Of a DNA stretch of 64,000 nucleotides, positions 36,295-44,602 are shown piece by piece. The translations under genes and the position numbers were made by a program. The stretch is from Pseudomonas yamanorum (GTDB lineage Bacteria > Pseudomonadota > Gammaproteobacteria > Pseudomonadales > Pseudomonadaceae), in contig NZ_JACARE010000003.1 of the NCBI RefSeq assembly GCF_013386765.1, forward strand, positions 18,782-82,781, read 5' to 3'. Position 1 is the first letter of the stretch. Every line of letters begins with the position of its first letter. Under the pieces are notes generated by a model. That model did no database searches and was not told the DNA's origin. It was given only the letters and a program-made list of their open reading frames with translations.

Positions 36295-36382
36295 GTGGGA
36301 GCCGGGCTTGCCCGCGATGGCGGTGTGTCAGTGGTAGAGGTGTTGTCTGACACTCCGCTATCGCAGGCAAGCCAGCTCCCAC
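36295..36382. repeat. REPIN upstream of the small DUF6124-like gene
   Basis: Arms gtgggagccgggcttgcccg and caggcaagccagctcccac flank a centre of about 48 bp containing GTGTCAG/CTGACAC. It lies 4 nt past the end of the next gene. Confidence 0.85.
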
Positions 36383-36386
36383 ATTT

Positions 36387-36716
36387 TTAACTGTGTGATT
36401 GCTCAGAGGGTGTTCGCTTTATGGCGTCTGCGGTGGTGAGTTGCATCATTCCGTATTGGGCGGCTTCCAGCAGGTCACATCCATCCTGGACCAGCAAATA
36501 CAGGGCGTTGGTGATGTGGGAAATGTCTTTGAGGTCGGCCTGTTCGAAGGTCAGGCAGGAGAAGGTTTCGAGCAGATCGGCTGCAGCGCGGATGCGTTGG
36601 TGGGCTGCGGACTGGATATCTTCGGCGGCGGCTTCGGTGTCGATGAGTAGGGGGTGGGTATCGGTGAAGTTGGTGCCAAGTGGAAGGTAGCGGTTTATCG
36701 CTTCAGGTTTTTGCAT
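36387..36716 (-). CDS. Small Pseudomonas protein, DUF6124/DUF3077-like
   Basis: A 109-residue, mostly helical, acidic protein without signal or membrane segments. The DTEAAAEDIQSAAHQRIRAA part and the LYLLVQDGCDLLEAAQYGM part recall small Pseudomonas-restricted proteins grouped as DUF3077/DUF6124; the match is from memory and modest. There is no good ribosome-binding site. Instead an upstream ORF (36703-36888, minus) ends 14 nt inside this gene, which suggests translational coupling. The leader region is strongly structured. Function unknown. Confidence 0.7.
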   Translation of the reverse strand: MQKPEAINRYLPLGTNFTDTHPLLIDTEAAAEDIQSAAHQRIRAAADLLETFSCLTFEQADLKDISHITNALYLLVQDGCDLLEAAQYGMMQLTTADAIKRTPSEQSHS

Positions 36717-36773
36717 TTGAAGGTACTCGGTTTGCTGTTAAGTAACCGTCATCACCGTGGCCAAACGATGGGT

Positions 36774-36954
36774 GGCGGACTGTGCGCAGGTTGGCCAACC
36801 GGAAACAGCAATCCGGCACGTCCGAGGACGTCCCACACACAGCCGCCATAACATTGCGCTGAGAAGACGATAGACGTCCGCCAGACAAGTGATGGCACTT
36901 ATGTGTGCTGTTTTCGAGTGACCAAACCCGGTCGCTGAATTTGCAGCGACGGGG
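36774..36954 (-). ncRNA. Multi-hairpin structured element upstream of the DUF6124-like gene
   Basis: A closing stem pairs GGCGG-a-CTGTG (36774-36784) with CACAGCCGCC (36838-36847). It encloses up to three hairpins: GGTTGGCCAACC (36789-36800), CCGGA/TCCGG (36799-36816, shares two bases with the first) and ACGTC-CGAG-GACGT (36818-36831). A further 7-bp hairpin GTCGCTG/CAGCGAC with CCC/GGG extension lies at 36926-36954. On the minus strand this is the leader of the small gene. It could be a cis-acting RNA. The same bases also encode a 47-61 residue ORF, so coding is an alternative. Confidence 0.45.
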
Positions 36955-36984
36955 CGAACCTTGGCGGGAGTACGGGGCGAGAGC

Positions 36985-37015
36985 AATAAACAGATCGTTA
37001 CCAGCTTTAACGATC
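36985..37015 (-). terminator. Terminator of the yhfG-fic operon
   Basis: GATCGTTA at 36993-37000 pairs with TAACGATC at 37008-37015, a perfect 8-bp stem with a 7-nt loop, 5 nt past the fic stop. On the minus strand TGTTTATT follows. Confidence 0.7.
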
Positions 37016-37020
37016 AGGGG

Positions 37021-37614
37021 CTAGCGCGGCGTACTGATACACCGCTCAAAAATCGCCTCCAACCCCCGGTAATCACACGCCACCGCATCAATATTCGCCG
37101 GTATCCACGCCGCATTCTTCACCAACCACCAATTCACCGAAAATCCGGCGTTGACGATGATCTGCTCGAACAGAATCCGTTGCGCCCGGCCATTGCCTTC
37201 GCGAAACGGGTGGATCACGTTGAGGTCGCCATAAGCCTCGGCGATTTGCGTCACCAACTCGGCCTGGGTAGCCCCAACGAACCAGTTGGCCTGGGCCACG
37301 TGCTGGATGATTTTCGCGGCTTCGGGCGGTATACGCTCCGGTGTGCAAAACAGCGTGTCGCCTTTCTGGATATTGACCGTGCGCAGCTCACCGGCCCATT
37401 CGTAGATGTCGCCGAACAGGGTGCGGTGGATGTGTTGCAGGCGTTCAAGGTCGTAAGGCGGGGGATACAGCGGCAGGCTGCCTACGGCAATTTCAGACAG
37501 TTCCCGCTCGGCCTGATGCAGGCGCTCTTCGTCGAACAAATCCAGGCGGTTACGCAGGACGCTGCTACCGGGGTAGCAGTACGGGTCCTGGCCCACGCCG
37601 TATTTGTCGAGCAT
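37021..37614 (-). CDS. fic: Fic-family AMPylating toxin
   Basis: A 197-residue Fic protein, the length of E. coli Fic. The catalytic motif HPFREGNGR is intact at residues 135-143, with H135 as base, and the flap/target-docking region lies near NIQKGDTLFC (residue 81). Fic enzymes transfer AMP to target proteins; DNA gyrase and topoisomerase IV are known targets of related toxins. Its ATG overlaps the stop of the small antitoxin gene (ATGA). The inhibitory glutamate is in the partner, so it is a class I Fic. Its target here is unknown. Confidence 0.9.
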   Translation of the reverse strand: MLDKYGVGQDPYCYPGSSVLRNRLDLFDEERLHQAERELSEIAVGSLPLYPPPYDLERLQHIHRTLFGDIYEWAGELRTVNIQKGDTLFCTPERIPPEAAKIIQHVAQANWFVGATQAELVTQIAEAYGDLNVIHPFREGNGRAQRILFEQIIVNAGFSVNWWLVKNAAWIPANIDAVACDYRGLEAIFERCISTPR

Positions 37615-37784
37615 CAGCGTGGGGTGTTGCGGTACTTGGCGAGGACGGCTTCGCGGGTCGGCAGGGGTTTGTCGACGTCGGCGGGCTGGGTGTCGAACCC
37701 TTCCAGGCGCAGGCTGGCCAGGTAGTTGGATCGGCGGATCTTGTCGTAGTGATCCTGCTTTTGCTCAAACGTCAGTTCGGCCAT
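37614..37784 (-). CDS. yhfG: YhfG-like Fic antitoxin
   Basis: A 56-residue protein matching the size and pattern of E. coli YhfG (LTFEQKQDHYDKIRRSNYLA start). The inhibitory motif SxxxEG of class I Fic antitoxins is present as SLRLEG at residues 24-29; its glutamate blocks ATP binding in the Fic active site. GAGAGGA precedes the ATG at 37784, which rules out the longer ORF. It forms a two-gene operon with fic. Confidence 0.87.
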   Translation of the reverse strand: MAELTFEQKQDHYDKIRRSNYLASLRLEGFDTQPADVDKPLPTREAVLAKYRNTPR

Positions 37785-37993
37785 GACAGCGTCCTCTCGG
37801 TGCGAAGCTTGATTGTAGCGCAATGGGTTTGCAGATGCGTCCTGCGCGAGGTTGGAACGTTTCCTACTGGTGCCTACTCCATTGCCCAGGCTGTGTATCA
37901 TCCTGACTCTTTTTAACTTGCGACCTTTCTCGATTCGCTGAATGCGCTGGTCTATGTTTTGGGCTCGTTCAGCGGTCAATGGAGTGACAGCTT

Positions 37994-39931
37994 ATGCACA
38001 ACACCCTCCAACAGGTCTTTGGTTATCCACAGTTTCGTTTGGGTCAGGAAGCGGCGGTCAGCGCGATTCTGGCAGGCCGTTCGGCGGCGGCGATTTTCCC
38101 CACCGGTTCCGGCAAGTCCCTTTGCTATCAACTTTCCGCCGTGTTGCTGCCGCATTTGACGCTCGTGGTGTCGCCGTTGCTGGCGTTGATGCAGGACCAG
38201 TTGGGTTTCTTGCAGCGCCACGGTATTTCGGCGGGCAGCATCGACTCGGCCCAGAGCCGCGATGATGCCAATGACGTCATGGCCCGGGCGCGTTCGGGCG
38301 AGCTGAAAATCCTGATGGTCTCCGTGGAGCGTTTGAAGAACGAGCGTTTCCGCAATTTCCTGCAAAGCGTACCGATCTCGCTGCTGGTGGTGGACGAGGC
38401 TCACTGTATTTCCGAATGGGGCCACAACTTTCGCCCGGATTACCTGAAGCTGCCGGACTACCAGCGCCAGTTCCGTATCCCACAGGCGTTGTTGCTGACG
38501 GCTACCGCCACGCCCAAGGTGATCGCCGACATGCAGGCCAAGTTCGCCATTGCGCCGGACGATGTGATCACCACGGGCTTCTACCGCTCCAATCTCAACC
38601 TGCTGGTGGAGCCCGTCGCTGGCCAGGACAAGCGTCGGCGGCTGGTGGCATGGATGAAGGAGCGGGCCAATCAGCCGAGCATCGTCTACGTCACCCTGCA
38701 GAAAACCGCCGAACATATCGCCGAGCATCTGAATCGCAACGGTATCCAGGCCGAGGCCTACCACGCGGGCCTGGCGCACGATAAGCGTGAGGGCATCCAG
38801 AGGCGATTCATGGGCGGCCAGTCCAACTGCATCGTCGCCACCATCGCCTTTGGCATGGGCATCGACAAGAGCGACATTCGCAACGTGGTGCACTTCGACT
38901 TGCCCAAGTCCATCGAGAACTACAGCCAGGAAATCGGTCGCGCCGGGCGTGACGGGCAGCCTTCCGACTGCCTGGTTCTGGCGAATCGCGACAGCCTGAA
39001 TATTCTGGAAAACTTTGTGTACGGCGACACGCCGGAACAGGAAGGTGTTCGCCGCGTGCTTGAGGAGATACAGGCATCCCGTGGTGACGGGCAGTGGGAG
39101 TTCCTGCTCCGCTCGCTTTCGGACCAGAGCAACATCCGCGAACTGCCGCTGAAGACCTTGCTGGTACAGCTTGAGCTCAAGGGCGTGATCGCGCCGCGCT
39201 ATGCGTTTTACGCTGAGTACCGCTTCAAGTACCTGATTGAGCCAGAAGCCTTGCTCGCGCGTTTTTCCGGCGAGCGGCAGCAGTTTGTCGCGGCGATTAT
39301 CCAGGTCTGCAAACGCGCGAAAACCTGGGCGACGGTGGATTTCGATGCGCTGTATCAGCAGCATCAAGCCGAGCGCAACCGTGTGGTGAAGGCCCTGGAT
39401 TACTTCCAGGAACAGGGCCTGATCGAGATGGAAAGCAAGCAGATGACCGAGGTTTACAGCTTGCTCAATACCGACTTTGATCCACAGGTGCTGAGCACAG
39501 AGTTATACACAGGCTTCAAGCAGCACGAGGTGACGGAAGTGGCGCGGATTCACGCCATGCTGGATTTGTTCGCCACAGAGCAGTGCCTGGGTTACCGCCT
39601 GGCGCACTATTTCGGCGATGAAAATGCGCCCCGGCAATGCGGGCATTGTTCGGTGTGTCACGGTAATGTCGCTCACTTGCCGCCGCCGCCAAGCCTGCCG
39701 CCGCTTGTGGATAAAAACTTCCAGGCGCTGTGCGGTGATTTTATCCACAGGCATCATGAGTACAACGGTCACTTGCCGGGCGCTGAGCGCTTGACGCGGT
39801 TCCTGGGCGGGATCAGCGTGCCGTTGTTTACCAAGCTGAAGGCGAAGAGCATTCCAGGCTTCGCCGCGCTTGAGGAATATCCCTACGCCGAGGTGCGTGA
39901 ATGGGCTGAAGCTCATTTGGACGACCTGTAA
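37994..39931 (+). CDS. recQ: RecQ-family ATP-dependent DNA helicase
   Basis: A 645-residue SF2 helicase. It shows Walker A FPTGSGKSLCYQLS near residue 36, the DEAH box VVDEAHCISEWGHNFRPDY near residue 131, motif VI EIGRAGRDGQPSDC near residue 314, and a C-terminal zinc-type CGHCSVCHG near residue 551. The tail has no clear HRDC domain, only a short helical segment ending EAHLDDL. RecQ unwinds DNA with 3'-5' polarity in recombination and fork repair. It is divergent from yhfG-fic. Confidence 0.9.
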   Translation: MHNTLQQVFGYPQFRLGQEAAVSAILAGRSAAAIFPTGSGKSLCYQLSAVLLPHLTLVVSPLLALMQDQLGFLQRHGISAGSIDSAQSRDDANDVMARARSGELKILMVSVERLKNERFRNFLQSVPISLLVVDEAHCISEWGHNFRPDYLKLPDYQRQFRIPQALLLTATATPKVIADMQAKFAIAPDDVITTGFYRSNLNLLVEPVAGQDKRRRLVAWMKERANQPSIVYVTLQKTAEHIAEHLNRNGIQAEAYHAGLAHDKREGIQRRFMGGQSNCIVATIAFGMGIDKSDIRNVVHFDLPKSIENYSQEIGRAGRDGQPSDCLVLANRDSLNILENFVYGDTPEQEGVRRVLEEIQASRGDGQWEFLLRSLSDQSNIRELPLKTLLVQLELKGVIAPRYAFYAEYRFKYLIEPEALLARFSGERQQFVAAIIQVCKRAKTWATVDFDALYQQHQAERNRVVKALDYFQEQGLIEMESKQMTEVYSLLNTDFDPQVLSTELYTGFKQHEVTEVARIHAMLDLFATEQCLGYRLAHYFGDENAPRQCGHCSVCHGNVAHLPPPPSLPPLVDKNFQALCGDFIHRHHEYNGHLPGAERLTRFLGGISVPLFTKLKAKSIPGFAALEEYPYAEVREWAEAHLDDL

Positions 39932-39954
39932 ATCAACTGACCCGAGATTTGTCC

Positions 39955-40386
39955 ATGTCCGACTCAATGCCACAGCGCGCCGACTACCGTCACTTCCAGC
40001 CGATCATCACGCGCTGGCACGACAACGATGTGTATGGCCATGTGAATAACGTCACCTACTACAGCTTCTTCGATACAGCGGTGAACACCTACCTGATCGA
40101 GCAGGGCGGGTTGGATATTCATGACGGCGAAGTGGTGGGGTTCGTGGTGAGTTCGGCGTGTGACTACTTCGCCTCGATCGCTTTTCCGGAGCGCATCGAG
40201 ATAGGCCTGCGGGTGGGCAAGTTGGGCAACAGTTCGGTGCAGTATGAGTTGGCGGTGTTCAAGGCTGGCGAAGACGACGCCTGTGCCGCGGGGAGGTTTG
40301 TGCATGTGTTCGTGGATCGGGCGTCGAACCAGCCGGTGACGATTCCAGAAGCGCTGCGAGGTGCCTTGCAGCGCTTGGTGGCCTAA
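39955..40386 (+). CDS. 4-hydroxybenzoyl-CoA-thioesterase-like hotdog protein
   Basis: A 143-residue hotdog-fold acyl-CoA thioesterase. The active-site pattern RWHDNDVYGHVNNVTYYSFFD near residue 19 has the conserved D and HVN. The start is taken at ATG 39955; a TTG two codons earlier is possible. It follows recQ by 23 nt and may be cotranscribed. The acyl-CoA substrate is unknown. Confidence 0.85.
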   Translation: MSDSMPQRADYRHFQPIITRWHDNDVYGHVNNVTYYSFFDTAVNTYLIEQGGLDIHDGEVVGFVVSSACDYFASIAFPERIEIGLRVGKLGNSSVQYELAVFKAGEDDACAAGRFVHVFVDRASNQPVTIPEALRGALQRLVA

Positions 40387-40395
40387 CGCCGCTTA

Positions 40396-40481
40396 TGTGG
40401 GAGCTGGCTTGCCTGCGATAGCATCGCCGCGATTTGGCTGATCACCGAGGCGACTGCATCGCCGGCAAGCCAGCTCCCACA
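40396..40481. repeat. REPIN downstream of the thioesterase gene
   Basis: Arms tgtgggagctggcttgcctg and ccggcaagccagctcccaca flank a centre of about 45 bp, between two convergent genes. Confidence 0.85.
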
Positions 40482-40517
40482 CTATTTTGCTGCGTTTTCC
40501 GGAAGGTATTTCAAGTC

Positions 40518-40997
40518 TTACCGGTGGCGATAGTGATGCTTGTTCTTGCGATGCCCATAAGCATGGCCGCGCCCGCGATGGTCGTCGCGGTCATAACGGC
40601 GGTTGTCGCGCCCGCGGTAACGACGGTCATCGTCATCGCTCTTGTTGCCCATGTAGTTGCCCAGCGCGCCACCGGCGCCACCGCCGGCTGCTGCGCCGAT
40701 CAGGCTGCCGGTGCTGCCGCCGACACTGCGGCCCACCACGTTGCCACCGGCTGCGCCCAACGCGCCGCCAATCGCGGCTTCGCCACGGCTGCGTTTGTCT
40801 GCACCAACCGCACTGCCGCCTGCGCCGCCGAGGGCTGCACCGATGGCCGAACCGGTGTTACCGCCCAACTGCTGGCCTACGACCGAACCTAAAACCCCGC
40901 CCAATGCGCCGCCCACACCGGCTTCGGTGGTGCCACCGGCCATGGCTGCGCCACTGACCAGGCCAAGGGACAACAAGAGAATCGAGGAGAACTTCAT
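40518..40997 (-). CDS. Glycine-zipper protein with a basic His/Arg-rich tail
   Basis: A 159-residue exported protein. The signal peptide covers residues 1-20 (ends AAMA). Residues 21-115 are a long run of glycine-zipper repeats (GGALGGVLGSVVG, GSAIGAALGG, GALGAAGGNVVG, GAAAGGGAGGALG). The last 40 residues are rich in D, R, H and Y and end in KHHYRHR. Glycine-zipper proteins pack into membranes or the envelope; a precise role is unknown. The gene stands alone. Confidence 0.82.
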   Translation of the reverse strand: MKFSSILLLSLGLVSGAAMAGGTTEAGVGGALGGVLGSVVGQQLGGNTGSAIGAALGGAGGSAVGADKRSRGEAAIGGALGAAGGNVVGRSVGGSTGSLIGAAAGGGAGGALGNYMGNKSDDDDRRYRGRDNRRYDRDDHRGRGHAYGHRKNKHHYRHR

Positions 40998-41155
40998 AGA
41001 GGAACCTCAAGAGGATGACGGCGCGATCCTGAGGTTGTACCGAGGCGGAAACAATCGAAACCCGACCAATGGTATGGGTTGTATACAATTCTATAAGTTG
41101 CTGTTTTGTATGGGGAACTTAAGTGATTTTTGCGAGTCTTTAACTACTTCGGAAC

Positions 41156-41187
41156 GGCCGCTTTTATGCAAAAGCGGCCTTTTTTGT
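41156..41187 (+). terminator. Orphan plus-strand terminator, possible sRNA 3' end
   Basis: GGCCGCTTTT at 41156-41165 pairs with AAAAGCGGCC at 41170-41179 around a 4-nt loop, followed by TTTTTTTG. It is a textbook terminator for plus-strand transcription, yet the nearest plus-strand gene ended about 770 bp upstream, past a REPIN and a minus-strand gene. A small RNA starting at about 41080-41110 would explain it. The 325-bp gap 40998-41322 otherwise holds only a REPIN. Confidence 0.7.
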
Positions 41188-41212
41188 GCCCGTAAAAAAC
41201 TCGGGTGCTGTT

Positions 41213-41307
41213 TGTGGCGAGGGAGCTTGCTCCCGTTGGGCTGCGCAGCGGCCCCGAAATTTTTACGGGCGCTCCGCACCCGAACGGGAGCAAGCTCCCT
41301 CGCCACA
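41213..41307. repeat. REPIN of the second family
   Basis: Arms tgtggcgagggagcttgctc and gagcaagctccctcgccaca flank a GC-rich centre. Same family as 12457-12550 and 60398-60531. Confidence 0.85.
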
Positions 41308-41322
41308 TTAAGAAGGTGTGGC

Positions 41323-43671
41323 TTAGGCCGACTTCGCCATGATCAAGCCAGTCGCACTCGCTGCTTCCAACCGAATCGCCACGAATTTCGAGGTTGGCGT
41401 ATGGCTGCCATCCCCGGTGCTCTCCAGCGGCACCAGCGGGTTCACTTCCGGGTAATAAGCCGCAGCTTGTCCTGCCGGAATATCAAACGCCAGCAAGGTA
41501 AAGCCCTTCACCCGACGTTCGCGGCCGTCATCCCAGATCGACACGATGTCGGCCTTCTGCCCCGGCTTGAAGCCCAGGCGGATGATGTCGGCTTCGTTGA
41601 CGAACAGCACATCCCGCTGCCCCTTTACCCCGCGATAGCGATCGTCCAGGCCATAGATGGTGGTGTTGTACTGATCGTGGGAGCGCATCGACTGCATGAT
41701 CAGGTCCGGCAGTTGCCCGGTGTTGCGGGTGCGTTCGTGCACCAGGTCCTTGGGCAGGATGTTCGGGCGGAAGTTGGCGCGGCCCGACGGGGTGTTCCAG
41801 CGGCGTGCGCCAGCCGAGTTACCCAGGTAGAAACCGCCCGGGTTTTTCAGGCGTTCGTTGAAGTCCTTGAAACCCGGAATGGTGTCGGCGATCAGGTCGC
41901 GAATGCGATCGTAATCGGCTACCAGCCAATTCCAGTCCACCGGCTTGCTGCCCAGGGTGGCGGCGGCAATGCCAGCAAGAATCGCAGGCTCGGATTTCAT
42001 CTGTTTCGACAGCGGCTGCAACTGCCCATTGGAGGCGTGGACCATGCTGAACGAGTCTTCCACGGTCACCGCTTGCGGGCCTTCGGCCTGGATGTCGATG
42101 TCGGTGCGGCCCAGGCATGGCAGGATCAGCGCGTCCTTGCCGTGCATCAGGTGGCTGCGGTTGAGCTTGGTGCTGATCTGCACGGTCAGGTCGCAATTGC
42201 GCAGGGCTTCGAAGGTGCGCGGGCTGTCCGGCGTGGCTTGGGCGAAGTTGCCGCCCAGGCCGATAAACACTTTGGAGCGGCCTTCGAGCATGGCGTGGAT
42301 GGCTTCCACCACGTTATGGCCGTTTTCCCGCGGTACCTGGAACTGGAAGCGACGTTCCAGGGAGTCAAGGAACGCCACCGGTGGCCGTTCGTTGATGCCC
42401 ATGGTGCGGTCGCCCTGCACGTTGCTGTGGCCACGCACCGGGCACAGGCCGGCGCCCGGGCGTCCGATATTGCCGCGCAGCAGCATCAGGTTGGCGATTT
42501 CCTGGATGGTCGGCACCGAATGGCGATGCTGGGTGATGCCCATCGCCCAGCACATGATCACGTTCTTGCCTTTGGCGTACATGCGCGCCGCTTGCTCGAT
42601 CTCCACCAGGGTCAGGCCGGACTGCTCGACGATTTCATCCCAGGAGGTGTCGTCGATCTTGCCCAGGTAATCCAGCACGTTGGTGGTGTGTTCGTTGAGG
42701 AAGTCGTGGTCGAACACGGCTTCTTTGCCTTCGGCCTGGGCCTGGCGTTCCCACAGCAGCAGGAACTTGGCCATGCCGCGCAGGATGGCCATGTCGCCAC
42801 CCAGCGCCGGGCGGAAGTAGGCGGTGTTGGTCGGCTTGTCGCCGTTGGTGAGCATTTCCAGCGGGTGTTGCGGGTGCTGGAAGCGTTCCAGGCCACGCTC
42901 TTTGAGCGGGTTGATGCACACCACCTGGGCGCCGCGTTTTACCGCTTCGCGCAGTGGCTCCAGCATCCGTGGGTGGTTGGTGCCGGGGTTCTGGCCCCAG
43001 ACGAAAATCGCGTCCGCATGCTCGAAGTCATCGAAGGTCACGGTGCCTTTGCCCACGCCCACGCTTTGCGCCAGGGCCACGCCGCTGGCTTCGTGGCACA
43101 TGTTCGAGCAGTCCGGGAAGTTGTTGGTGCCGTAAGAGCGCACGAACAGTTGATACAGGTAAGCCGCCTCGTTGCTGGCCCGGCCCGAGGTATAGAACTC
43201 GGCCATGTCCGGGTTTGGCAGTGCGTTGAGGTGCTTGCCGATCAGGTCGAACGCCGACTCCCAGCTGATGGGCTTGTAGCGGTCGGTTTCGGCGTCGTAG
43301 CTCATTGGCTCGGTCAGGCGGCCCTGATACTCCAGCCAGTAGTCGCTCTGCTCCAGCAGTGCGCTGACGCTGTGCTTGGCGAAGAACGCTGCGTCGACCC
43401 GGCGCTTGGTGGCTTCCCAGTTGACCGCCTTGGCGCCGTTCTCGCAGAACTTGACCATGCCGCTTTCCGGTGAGTCGCCCCAGGCGCAGCCCGGGCAGTC
43501 GAAACCGCCGTTCTGGTTGGTCTTGAGCATCATGCGGATGTTTTTCAGCGCGTTGTCGCTGGTCAGCCAGGCTTGCGCCACGCTGATCAGTGCGCCCCAG
43601 CCACCGGCCGGGCCTTTGTAGGGCTTGTAGCGCGGGGTGGGTTTATCGTCGGCTTGATGATGATTGCTCAC
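41323..43671 (-). CDS. FdhF/YdeP-type molybdopterin oxidoreductase
   Basis: A 782-residue molybdopterin enzyme of the YdeP/FdhA-like group, related to formate dehydrogenase alpha subunits. It has FDCPGCAWGDSPESG near residue 56, AEFYTSGRASNEAAYLYQLF near residue 156, the cofactor segment FVWGQNPGTNHPRM near residue 221, and a C-terminal molybdopterin dinucleotide-binding domain. There is no twin-arginine signal, so it is probably cytoplasmic. The GTG start at 43671 overlaps the fdhD stop by 4 nt (GTGA) and has GGAG upstream; the longer ORF is inside fdhD. YdeP in E. coli is linked to acid resistance; the substrate is unknown. Confidence 0.87.
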   Translation of the reverse strand: MSNHHQADDKPTPRYKPYKGPAGGWGALISVAQAWLTSDNALKNIRMMLKTNQNGGFDCPGCAWGDSPESGMVKFCENGAKAVNWEATKRRVDAAFFAKHSVSALLEQSDYWLEYQGRLTEPMSYDAETDRYKPISWESAFDLIGKHLNALPNPDMAEFYTSGRASNEAAYLYQLFVRSYGTNNFPDCSNMCHEASGVALAQSVGVGKGTVTFDDFEHADAIFVWGQNPGTNHPRMLEPLREAVKRGAQVVCINPLKERGLERFQHPQHPLEMLTNGDKPTNTAYFRPALGGDMAILRGMAKFLLLWERQAQAEGKEAVFDHDFLNEHTTNVLDYLGKIDDTSWDEIVEQSGLTLVEIEQAARMYAKGKNVIMCWAMGITQHRHSVPTIQEIANLMLLRGNIGRPGAGLCPVRGHSNVQGDRTMGINERPPVAFLDSLERRFQFQVPRENGHNVVEAIHAMLEGRSKVFIGLGGNFAQATPDSPRTFEALRNCDLTVQISTKLNRSHLMHGKDALILPCLGRTDIDIQAEGPQAVTVEDSFSMVHASNGQLQPLSKQMKSEPAILAGIAAATLGSKPVDWNWLVADYDRIRDLIADTIPGFKDFNERLKNPGGFYLGNSAGARRWNTPSGRANFRPNILPKDLVHERTRNTGQLPDLIMQSMRSHDQYNTTIYGLDDRYRGVKGQRDVLFVNEADIIRLGFKPGQKADIVSIWDDGRERRVKGFTLLAFDIPAGQAAAYYPEVNPLVPLESTGDGSHTPTSKFVAIRLEAASATGLIMAKSA

Positions 43672-44507
43672 GCTTGATTCTCCATCGCAGGGCTGTAGAC
43701 CCGCGGCGCACTTTTCTGCGGCAGGTGGATGAGATTGAGGTTGTGCCGGCGGGCCCATTGCAGGGCCAGGCCGGTGGGCGACGACAGGCTGACCAGGGTC
43801 TGGATGCCTGCGCGCAGGACTTTCTGGATCAACTCGAGGCTGCAGCGACTGGTAACAATCGCCAGGCCGCCGTCGGTCGGAATCTTTTGGCGGATCAGCG
43901 CGCCGATCAGCTTGTCGAGGGCGTTATGCCGGCCGATGTCTTCACGGCCCAGCAGCAATTCGCCCTGGTTGTTCATGAACACCGCCGCATGCACCGCGCC
44001 GCTGTACTGGCCCAGGGGTTGGAGCGCGCTGATGCGCTGGCGCAGGCCATCCAGCCATTCGGCAGGCGGCAGGGGCGCGCCGGGCAGCACCTTGAGGTTG
44101 GGCAGCGCCTGTTCCACGGCCTCTACCCCGCACAGTCCACAGCCGCTGGTGCCAGCCAGTTGCCGGCGCTGCTGCTTCATATTCCAGAACGCGCGGCTGG
44201 AGATCTGTACCTGAGCGTATTGAGTTGAACCCGATCCGCTGATTTTCAGGTCATAAATGTCGCTAACGTCTTCGATAATGCCGCTACCGACGCTGAAGCC
44301 GACAATAAAGTCTTCAAGGTCGGTGGGCGTTACCAGCATCACCGCCTGGCTGATGTCGTTATAGGCAATCGCCAACGCAACTTCCTCGGCGAGCGCGGTG
44401 CTGGCCGATTCGGTGTGTTCGAGGTTACAAAACTGGTAGCTCTGGCTGGCGGCGGGCGCGGGCGTTTCGAGGGCAGGCGCCGCGCAGACTGGGCGCTGGG
44501 CGTTCAT
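43668..44507 (-). CDS. fdhD: Formate dehydrogenase sulfurtransferase FdhD
   Basis: A 279-residue accessory protein that passes sulfur from a cysteine desulfurase to the molybdenum cofactor of FdhF-type enzymes. The redox motif CGLC lies near residue 140, and the segment REDIGRHNALDKLIGALI near residue 190 is a family hallmark. It overlaps the oxidoreductase gene by 4 nt, so the maturation factor and its client are made together. Confidence 0.9.
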   Translation of the reverse strand: MNAQRPVCAAPALETPAPAASQSYQFCNLEHTESASTALAEEVALAIAYNDISQAVMLVTPTDLEDFIVGFSVGSGIIEDVSDIYDLKISGSGSTQYAQVQISSRAFWNMKQQRRQLAGTSGCGLCGVEAVEQALPNLKVLPGAPLPPAEWLDGLRQRISALQPLGQYSGAVHAAVFMNNQGELLLGREDIGRHNALDKLIGALIRQKIPTDGGLAIVTSRCSLELIQKVLRAGIQTLVSLSSPTGLALQWARRHNLNLIHLPQKSAPRVYSPAMENQA

Positions 44508-44602
44508 TGGGCATTACCACCGGGAGTATTCAGCTCTAAGACTAGGCGCGACAAAGGGTCGCGTCTAATCGTCAGTACTGATCTATCGATAGATGACGTC
44601 GA

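Noticed and set aside
36931..36950. Strong hairpin considered as a terminator
   Set aside because: No T-run follows on either strand; it fits better as part of the structured leader element.
40657..43473. A 938-codon open frame on the plus strand
   Set aside because: It lies opposite the glycine-zipper and molybdoenzyme genes, runs through a REPIN, and has no domain. It is a GC-rich antisense shadow.
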